Shown in pieces: positions 58,509 through 64,000 of a DNA stretch of 64,000 bases. This stretch comes from Idiomarina sp. A28L (GTDB lineage: Bacteria > Pseudomonadota > Gammaproteobacteria > Enterobacterales > Alteromonadaceae), in the NCBI RefSeq assembly GCF_000218785.1, contig NZ_AFPO01000025.1, positions 62,001-126,000 on the forward strand. Reading direction: 5' to 3'. The notes beneath the pieces were generated by a model, which saw only the letters and a list, made by a program, of their open reading frames with translations, was not told where the DNA came from and ran no database searches. The position numbers were made by a program, and so were the translations under genes. Position 1 is the first letter of the stretch, and each line of letters begins with the position of its first letter.

Positions 58509-58584
58509 TGGCGTCCCCTAGGGGATTCGAACCCCTGTTACCGCCGTGAAAGGGCGGTGTCCTAGGCCTCTAGACGAAGGGGAC
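58509..58584 (-). tRNA. tRNA-Glu(TTC), copy 2 of 3
   Basis: Same 76-base sequence, 27 bases from the neighbouring copy. No unusual bases. Confidence 0.97.
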
Positions 58585-58609
58585 GCAGCATTTGTGAGTG
58601 TAAGCAGAT

Positions 58610-58685
58610 TGGCGTCCCCTAGGGGATTCGAACCCCTGTTACCGCCGTGAAAGGGCGGTGTCCTAGGCCTCTAGACGAAGGGGAC
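58610..58685 (-). tRNA. tRNA-Glu(TTC), copy 1 of 3
   Basis: Same 76-base sequence; 25 bases from copy 2 and 78 bases downstream of tRNA-Ala in the same unit. Confidence 0.97.
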
Positions 58686-58763
58686 GCATTTCTGTTTACG
58701 CTGCAAAATTTTTCACGTTGGTTATCATTTGCCGAGATATACGCTATTTGCGTAACAAGCAAA

Positions 58764-58839
<76 letters not shown>

Positions 58840-58894
58840 AGATAACCAGATTTTGCAGTTTGCCACCAGGACTTCATCCCTGACAGCGAGGCGC

Positions 58895-58923
58895 ATTCTA
58901 TGAATAGCCCGCTGAAGTGTCAA
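58895..58923 (-). promoter_or_regulatory. Promoter of the tRNA-Ala/Glu unit
   Basis: On the minus strand, TTGACA, a 17-base spacer and TAGAAT, followed by a GC-rich discriminator (GCGCCTCGC) typical of stringently controlled stable RNA promoters. About 55 bases before tRNA-Ala. Confidence 0.8.
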
Positions 58924-59020
58924 CTTTTTTTTCGGACTTATTGGCCGTTCGCCTATTTTTTTACCAATATGATCTCTTTTTCAACAAATCAACCCAAATT
59001 CAGGCTAAATTGCAGAATAA

Positions 59021-59668
59021 TTAATCATCTGATTCTTCGTCAGAATAATACTGATAAATTGGATCCAAACCTTCTTTACCGGTAATAGTAACGCCTAAAT
59101 CTCGCACGAGGCCATCGCGAACACTATAGCACCAGCCGTGAATGCTGAGTTTTTGGCCGCGATCCCAAGCTTCTTGGATTATATGGTTTTTCGATAGGTT
59201 GTGTACTTGCTCAATAACGTTGAGCTCACACATTCTATCGAAGCGTTCATCATAAGGCAGATTTAACAACTTCGGTTCGTTTGTACGATAGATATCTTTG
59301 ATTGGATGCAACCAATGATCCACTAAACCATGCCGGCTAGTTTCCATAGCCGCTTGCACACCACCGCAACCATAATGCCCTACCACAAGTACATGCTTGA
59401 CTTGTAGGTTAAGCACCGCAAACTCAACAACCGCTAAACAGTTAAAATCTGTTTGAATCACTTGGTTTGCTACATTCCGATGCACAAACACTTCACCTGG
59501 AGCCATACCCACGATCTGGTTTGCTGGAACACGGCTATCAGAACAGCCTATCCACAAATACTCTGGCTTTTGCTGATTCACTAACCGATTAAAGTATTCA
59601 GGATCTTGTTCAAGTTGGGATTTCGCCCAACTTTTATTATTTGCCAATAAATCACGAATCTTCGGCAT
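59021..59668 (-). CDS. can: Beta-class carbonic anhydrase
   Basis: Zinc enzyme interconverting CO2 and bicarbonate in the cytosol. 215 residues (E. coli Can 220) with zinc ligands Cys42, His98 and Cys101 and the catalytic Asp44-Arg46 pair (WIGCSDSRV, GHYGCGG). Its ATG overlaps the gltX stop by one base (TAATG), so it is translated from the gltX transcript. Confidence 0.96.
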   Translation of the reverse strand: MPKIRDLLANNKSWAKSQLEQDPEYFNRLVNQQKPEYLWIGCSDSRVPANQIVGMAPGEVFVHRNVANQVIQTDFNCLAVVEFAVLNLQVKHVLVVGHYGCGGVQAAMETSRHGLVDHWLHPIKDIYRTNEPKLLNLPYDERFDRMCELNVIEQVHNLSKNHIIQEAWDRGQKLSIHGWCYSVRDGLVRDLGVTITGKEGLDPIYQYYSDEESDD

Positions 59669-61092
59669 TAACTATTCTCCTCGCGAGCACGAATAAATTC
59701 CAGCGCGAGATCAATACGCTCTACCACTGTATGCCGCGGAATTTGCGTTAAAGTAGCATCGAGTGAAGGCGAGTTACCGCCACCAGTGGCTGCAACACGC
59801 AATGGCATCCCTACTTTACCCATGCCAATATCAAGCGCAGCGCAGGTATCTTGAATTGCTTGCTGCACGCTCTCAATTGTCCAAGTGCTCATAGCGTCGA
59901 AACGATCACGAATATCTTGTAAGGCTTCTTTCGCCACAGGCCGCAGATGCTTTTTCGCAGCTTGAGCTTCAAATTCCGTAACAGGTTCAAAGAAATAACG
60001 GCTGATTTCGGCCATTTCTTTTAATGTTTTTACACGATCTGCCTGCAGCTTAACTATCTCAACCAATGCAGGCCCGCTCTCTGTAGCCACCCCTAAACGA
60101 GCAAAATGCCATGCCAATTCAGCGGCTACTTGCTCAACGGGCAAAGTTTTCATGTAATGTTGGTTTAACCAATTCAGTTTTTCAGTATTAAATGCCGAAG
60201 CCGCTTTATTAATATCACTGAGTTTAAAAATCTTAATTAATTCTTCGCGGCTAAAAATCTCCTGATCGCCATGCGACCAACCCAAACGCACCAAATAATT
60301 AATTACCGCATCGGCCAAGTAGCCGTTATCACGATATTCAGTAACACTCACCGCACCATGGCGTTTAGAAAGTTTTTTGCCATCATCGCCTAAAATCATC
60401 GAAACATGCGCATATTCTGGAATTGGAGCACCTAGCGCTTCTAGAATGTTAATTTGCCGAGGCGTATTATTAATATGATCTTCACCACGAACAACATGAG
60501 TAATTCCCATATCCCAATCATCTACCACAACACAGAAATTGTAGGTTGGTGTGCCATCAGTACGAGCAATAATTAAATCATCGAGTTCTTTATTCGCAAT
60601 CTCAATACGCCCACGAATGTGATCATCAAAAACTACCGAACCATCTTGTGGATTTAAAAAACGAATAACATAAGGCTTACCCTCGTGTTCCGCTTTTTGC
60701 TCGGCACTTAAGTTGCGGCACTTACCATCGTAACGTGGCTTCAAGCCTGCTTCCATTTGCTCTTCGCGCATTTTCTCTAACCGCTCATGGGAGCAGTAGC
60801 ACTTATATGCTTTACCTTCAGCTAATAGCTCATCGATAAGCTGTTTATACCGATCAAAGCGCTGGGTTTGATAAATAGGCTCTTCATCCCACGTTAGGCC
60901 AAGCCACTGCATGCCCTCAAAAATTGCATCGATAGCCGATTGGGTTGAACGTTCGCGATCTGTATCTTCGATTCGCAGTACAAACTTACCACCAGCAGCG
61001 CGCGCTACTAGCCAAGCGTAAAGGGCTGTACGGGCGCCACCAACGTGCAAGTATCCAGTAGGGCTTGGTGCAAAACGAGAAACAACTGACAT
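59668..61092 (-). CDS. gltX: Glutamyl-tRNA synthetase
   Basis: Class I synthetase charging tRNA-Glu. 474 residues with the HIGH-type motif [11 protein letters not shown] (about 11-21), [10 protein letters not shown], and KLSKRHG (about residue 240). A zinc-binding set [12 protein letters not shown]...YDGKCR is present at about 100-130, followed by the helical anticodon-binding region. Three tRNA-Glu genes lie 1 kb downstream. First gene of an operon with can. Confidence 0.97.
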   Translation of the reverse strand: MSVVSRFAPSPTGYLHVGGARTALYAWLVARAAGGKFVLRIEDTDRERSTQSAIDAIFEGMQWLGLTWDEEPIYQTQRFDRYKQLIDELLAEGKAYKCYCSHERLEKMREEQMEAGLKPRYDGKCRNLSAEQKAEHEGKPYVIRFLNPQDGSVVFDDHIRGRIEIANKELDDLIIARTDGTPTYNFCVVVDDWDMGITHVVRGEDHINNTPRQINILEALGAPIPEYAHVSMILGDDGKKLSKRHGAVSVTEYRDNGYLADAVINYLVRLGWSHGDQEIFSREELIKIFKLSDINKAASAFNTEKLNWLNQHYMKTLPVEQVAAELAWHFARLGVATESGPALVEIVKLQADRVKTLKEMAEISRYFFEPVTEFEAQAAKKHLRPVAKEALQDIRDRFDAMSTWTIESVQQAIQDTCAALDIGMGKVGMPLRVAATGGGNSPSLDATLTQIPRHTVVERIDLALEFIRAREENS

Positions 61093-61289
61093 AGTTCATT
61101 TTCCTGTGGGCATTATTTATTAAACATAAATTATTGAATGAGCGCGATTATAACAGAATTATCTGAGCCACTACACTGATCCACTTTCGAGTTATAGCTC
61201 TATTCATAGCTATAAAAGGTTTGTTGAATACACTGACCTATACTAGTTTTAAAAACAATAACGATAATTCCACAGCGAGGAACACCTCT

Positions 61290-61682
61290 GTGAACATAAT
61301 ATTCACTACCTTATTTATCACCATGCTACTGCCATTTTTAGCGAAAGCACCGTTAGTTATTGCTATGAATCGCCAACCCGGTGGTTACAACAACAGAAAT
61401 CCGCGCAAGCAACAAGCCGCTTTAACGGGTTTCGGTGAACGAGCAACCGCAGCCCATTACAACAGCTTTGAAGCGCTTGCTATCTATGCTAGCGCTGTGC
61501 TCGTGGTTGCTATTTATGGCACCGCTGATGCAGTTGCTACAACACTAGCTTGGGTATTCGTAGCATCACGAGTGCTTTATTTAATTTGCTATTGGTATGA
61601 TCACAGCACTATTCGTTCGTTAGTATGGTTGGCAGGGATAGTTTCTGCTTTTGTAATGGCAGGCCGAGCTATTTGGGGATAA
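61290..61682 (+). CDS. MAPEG-family membrane protein
   Basis: A four-helix integral membrane protein of 130 residues of the MAPEG superfamily (eicosanoid/glutathione metabolism). Characteristic words are NRQPGGYNNRNPR, AAHYNSFEALAIYASAVLV and the DHSTIRSLVW segment. Start at GTG 61290 with GAGGAA 8 bases before it; the frame extends 23 codons upstream with polar sequence lacking family character. Bacterial members often have unknown or glutathione transferase-like activity. Confidence 0.82.
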   Translation: MNIIFTTLFITMLLPFLAKAPLVIAMNRQPGGYNNRNPRKQQAALTGFGERATAAHYNSFEALAIYASAVLVVAIYGTADAVATTLAWVFVASRVLYLICYWYDHSTIRSLVWLAGIVSAFVMAGRAIWG

Positions 61683-61704
61683 TCTGACCTCAAAACCCAG
61701 CCAT

Positions 61705-61742
61705 AAAAAAACACCCTTTAATCGCTTAAAGGGTGTTTTTTT
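61705..61742. terminator. Bidirectional terminator
   Basis: ACACCCTTTAA / TTAAAGGGTGT with TCGC loop, flanked by A6 and T7 runs. Ends the MAPEG gene (plus) and the tRNA-Val unit (minus). Confidence 0.92.
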
Positions 61743-61747
61743 AGATA

Positions 61748-61823
61748 TGGTGGATGGTACTGGGCTCGAACCAGTGACCCCCGCCTTGTAAGGGCGGTGC
61801 TCTCCCAGCTGAGCTAACCATCC
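61748..61823 (-). tRNA. tRNA-Val(TAC), copy 3 of 3
   Basis: 76 bases with encoded CCA; acceptor GGATGGT / ACCATCC, anticodon loop CTTACAA with anticodon TAC. Only a few bases separate it from the terminator stem. Confidence 0.97.
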
Positions 61824-61882
61824 TGGGATCTTGATTACACTCGCAACGCTCGTTCTATTACTTAAGCACTGCGATTAAAATT

Positions 61883-61958
61883 TGGTGGATGGTACTGGGC
61901 TCGAACCAGTGACCCCCGCCTTGTAAGGGCGGTGCTCTCCCAGCTGAGCTAACCATCC
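61883..61958 (-). tRNA. tRNA-Val(TAC), copy 2 of 3
   Basis: Identical 76-base copy, spaced 59 bases from copy 3. Confidence 0.97.
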
Positions 61959-61999
61959 TGGGATCTTACTTTAATTCTAAATCATGCATTTCGCGAATT

Positions 62000-62075
62000 T
62001 GGTGGATGGTACTGGGCTCGAACCAGTGACCCCCGCCTTGTAAGGGCGGTGCTCTCCCAGCTGAGCTAACCATCC
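62000..62075 (-). tRNA. tRNA-Val(TAC), copy 1 of 3
   Basis: Identical 76-base copy, nearest the promoter; 41 bases from copy 2. Confidence 0.97.
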
Positions 62076-62100
62076 ACATTTCGCTGAGTTGCAGGCCGCT

Positions 62101-62128
62101 ATTATAGGGATGCGGCGAAAGCTGTCAA
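62101..62128 (-). promoter_or_regulatory. Promoter of the tRNA-Val unit
   Basis: On the minus strand, perfect TTGACA and perfect TATAAT with a 16-base spacer, followed by a GC-rich discriminator (AGCGGCCTGC). About 25 bases before the first tRNA-Val. Confidence 0.88.
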
Positions 62129-62185
62129 CCGCAATTTGCCTGCTTTTCTCTTAACTGCCGATTTTTACACCATTTCGCCGAGAAA

Positions 62186-64000
62186 TTAACCGTGCGTTTT
62201 TAACTGCTCACGCAATTGCTTCAATTCATCACGCATTTTTGCGGCCTTCTCAAATTCTAAATCCTTCGCCGCTTGATACATGTTCTTCTCGCGTACACTA
62301 ATTTCTTGCATCAATTCTTTTGGATCTCGATACTCAGGAATACGAATTCCCGCGCCTGCGGCAGCCACCCGCTCTTTATCACGTTTCCGTTTCGCGGCGC
62401 CGCCACCTAGATCCATTACATCAGTAACTCGCTTATTCAATCCTTGTGGCGTAATACCATGCTCTTCGTTATACGCCACCTGCTTGGCACGGCGGCGATC
62501 AGTTTCGTCCATTGCGCGCTGCATCGAGCCAGTAATTCGATCCGCGTAAAGAATGGCTTTACCGTTCACATTACGAGCTGCACGGCCAATGGTTTGGATT
62601 AGTGAACGTTCGGCGCGCAAGAAACCTTCTTTGTCTGCATCTAGTATAGCCACCAACGAAACTTCTGGAATATCCAAACCTTCCCGTAACAAGTTGATAC
62701 CAATTAGGGCATCAAATAAGCCTAAACGCAGATCACGAATAATTTCCATTCGCTCTACAGTATCGATATCAGAGTGCAAGTAGCGCACGCGAATACCATG
62801 TTCATCAAGATAATCAGCCAAATCTTCCGACATTCGTTTAGTTAGCGTGGTTACTAATACCCGCTCGCCTTTCGCGGCCCGCAAACGGATTTCCGACATG
62901 ACATCATCAACCTGCGTTGCTACCGGCCGAATCTCAATTTCTGGGTCGATAAGGCCTGTTGGCCGCACTACTTGCTCAACAACATCGCCACCACACTTTT
63001 CAATTTCATAGTTGCCGGGCGTAGCAGAAACATAAATAGTTTGTGGGGAAATGGCTTCAAATTCGGCAAACTTCAACGGCCGATTATCAAGTGCCGAAGG
63101 CAGCCGGAAACCATAGCCCACCAAATTTTCTTTGCGTGAACGATCGCCCTTATACATAGCGCCAACTTGCGAAACCGTTACGTGCGATTCATCAATAATC
63201 AGCAAGGCATCATCGGGTAAGTAATCCATAAGCGTTGGTGGTGGCTCGCCAGGCGCTCGGCCAGAAAGATAACGTGAATAGTTTTCGATGCCCGAGCAAT
63301 AACCAAGTTCCAACATCATTTCGATATCGAACTGGGTACGTTCACGAATTCGCTGCTCTTCAATTAGCTTATTTTCACCAATAAACTGCTCGCGGCGATC
63401 TTTAAGTTCTTCCTTAATTCGATCTATCGCTTCAACAATTTTATCCCGCGGCGTTACATAATGCGTTTTCGGATACACGGTAAACCGCGCCAAATCAGCC
63501 TGTAATACTTGCCCCGTAAGTGGCTCAAACAAGCTTATACGTTCAATTTCATCATCAAAAATTTCTATACGTACAGCGGTATCATCAGATTCCGCTGGGA
63601 ATACATCGATCACTTCGCCACGTACCCGATAAGTACCGCGAGTAAAGGCTTCATCGTTACGTTTATATTGAATAGTAGCGAGATTTCGAATGATATCGCG
63701 AGGATCGATAATATCGCCACGGCGAAGGTGCAGCATCATTTTGCGATACGATTGCGGATCGCCCAAACCATAAATAGCTGAAACCGAAGCAATAAGAACA
63801 ACATCGCGGCGCTCCATTAGTGCTTTGGTGGCCGATAAGCGCATTTGTTCGATATGCTCATTAATCGAAGCATCTTTTTCGATAAAGGTATCGGTGGTTG
63901 GCACATAGGCTTCAGGCTGATAGTAATCGTAGTAGGAAACAAAATACTCCACCGCATTATTCGGGAAGAACTCTTTCATTTCACCATACAGCTGCGCCGC
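62186..64000 (-). CDS. uvrB: Excinuclease ABC subunit B (partial, N terminus beyond the window)
   Basis: DNA damage-verifying helicase-like subunit of nucleotide excision repair. The window holds 604 residues of an expected 670. The missing N-terminal part includes Walker A. Visible are [11 protein letters not shown] and the damage-binding hairpin region ([20 protein letters not shown]), [61 protein letters not shown], and the C-terminal UVR domain ([17 protein letters not shown]) that binds UvrC. The frame is open to base 64000. Confidence 0.97.
   Translation of the reverse strand, partial: AAQLYGEMKEFFPNNAVEYFVSYYDYYQPEAYVPTTDTFIEKDASINEHIEQMRLSATKALMERRDVVLIASVSAIYGLGDPQSYRKMMLHLRRGDIIDPRDIIRNLATIQYKRNDEAFTRGTYRVRGEVIDVFPAESDDTAVRIEIFDDEIERISLFEPLTGQVLQADLARFTVYPKTHYVTPRDKIVEAIDRIKEELKDRREQFIGENKLIEEQRIRERTQFDIEMMLELGYCSGIENYSRYLSGRAPGEPPPTLMDYLPDDALLIIDESHVTVSQVGAMYKGDRSRKENLVGYGFRLPSALDNRPLKFAEFEAISPQTIYVSATPGNYEIEKCGGDVVEQVVRPTGLIDPEIEIRPVATQVDDVMSEIRLRAAKGERVLVTTLTKRMSEDLADYLDEHGIRVRYLHSDIDTVERMEIIRDLRLGLFDALIGINLLREGLDIPEVSLVAILDADKEGFLRAERSLIQTIGRAARNVNGKAILYADRITGSMQRAMDETDRRRAKQVAYNEEHGITPQGLNKRVTDVMDLGGGAAKRKRDKERVAAAGAGIRIPEYRDPKELMQEISVREKNMYQAAKDLEFEKAAKMRDELKQLREQLKTHG

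Overview
The window looks like chromosomal DNA of a marine gammaproteobacterium of the Alteromonadales. The closest fit I can suggest is the Idiomarinaceae (Idiomarina, Pseudidiomarina or Aliidiomarina). This is inferred from gene order and protein style (recX-alaS-csrA-tRNA, ffh/ypjD/yfjD, rpsP-rimM-trmD-rplS, scpAB-rluB-yciO-rnm beside a trp operon, a sodium-pumping oxaloacetate decarboxylase and secreted amidohydrolase-like proteins), not from a database search. Most of the sequence is compact housekeeping DNA. I see no prophage, transposase, integron or CRISPR array.

Layout. 1-6.9 kb: class I fumarase, pabB, a Nudix hydrolase, sdaA, cysB and the SUI1-like yciH. 6.9-8.9 kb: a two-gene partner-switching module (REC-PP2C-HATPase regulator plus STAS antagonist) of the CrsR/CrsA or HsbR/HsbA type. 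9.0-13.4 kb: two translationally coupled exported amidohydrolase-family proteins, one a double-length fusion. 13.8-16.5 kb: cytochrome c', cytochrome b561, a lone receiver protein and tyrA. 16.5-17.8 kb: a small island in which an unrecognised lipoprotein gene is flanked by large palindromic repeats, the right-hand group in a 155-bp tandem array. 17.8-23.7 kb: the rpsP-rimM-trmD-rplS operon, ffh, ypjD and a CorB-like protein. 23.8-32.4 kb: a lytic transglycosylase-like lipoprotein, gshA, a BarA-type hybrid kinase with a 57-residue membrane protein behind it, and the oadGAB sodium pump. 32.5-36.9 kb: tRNA-Arg (two), tRNA-Ser, csrA, alaS and recX. 37-43.3 kb: SIMPL lipoprotein, agmatine deiminase family protein, rluB, scpB, scpA, yciO and rnm. 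43.4-50.7 kb: a complete trpL-E-G-D-CF-B-A operon with leader peptide, attenuator and candidate operator. 50.7-58.2 kb: AI-2E family protein, YfcH-like epimerase, the ybbAP ABC exporter, tesA, folK and folM. 58.4-64 kb: tRNA-Glu (three), tRNA-Ala, carbonic anhydrase, gltX, a MAPEG protein, tRNA-Val (three) and the 3' part of uvrB.

How parts work together. BarA-type kinases normally act through a GacA/UvrY regulator and small RNAs on CsrA, and both barA and csrA are present here, about 4 kb apart. The partner switch at 6.9-8.9 kb is a second global regulatory input, tied to the general stress sigma factor in Shewanella. Chorismate is shared by trpE, pabB and tyrA, and folate synthesis continues through folK and folM. 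Oxaloacetate decarboxylase and fumarase belong to C4-acid metabolism, and the decarboxylase also exports sodium. The tRNA arrays have near-perfect sigma-70 promoters with GC-rich discriminators.

The least explained parts are the palindromic island at 16.5-17.8 kb, the degenerate amidohydrolase pair, the Gly-Gly substitution in the receiver of the partner-switch regulator, the triple 13-bp repeat upstream of trp, and two unusual gene junctions (tesA/ybbA and folK/folM). I did not find a system that I can confidently call new.
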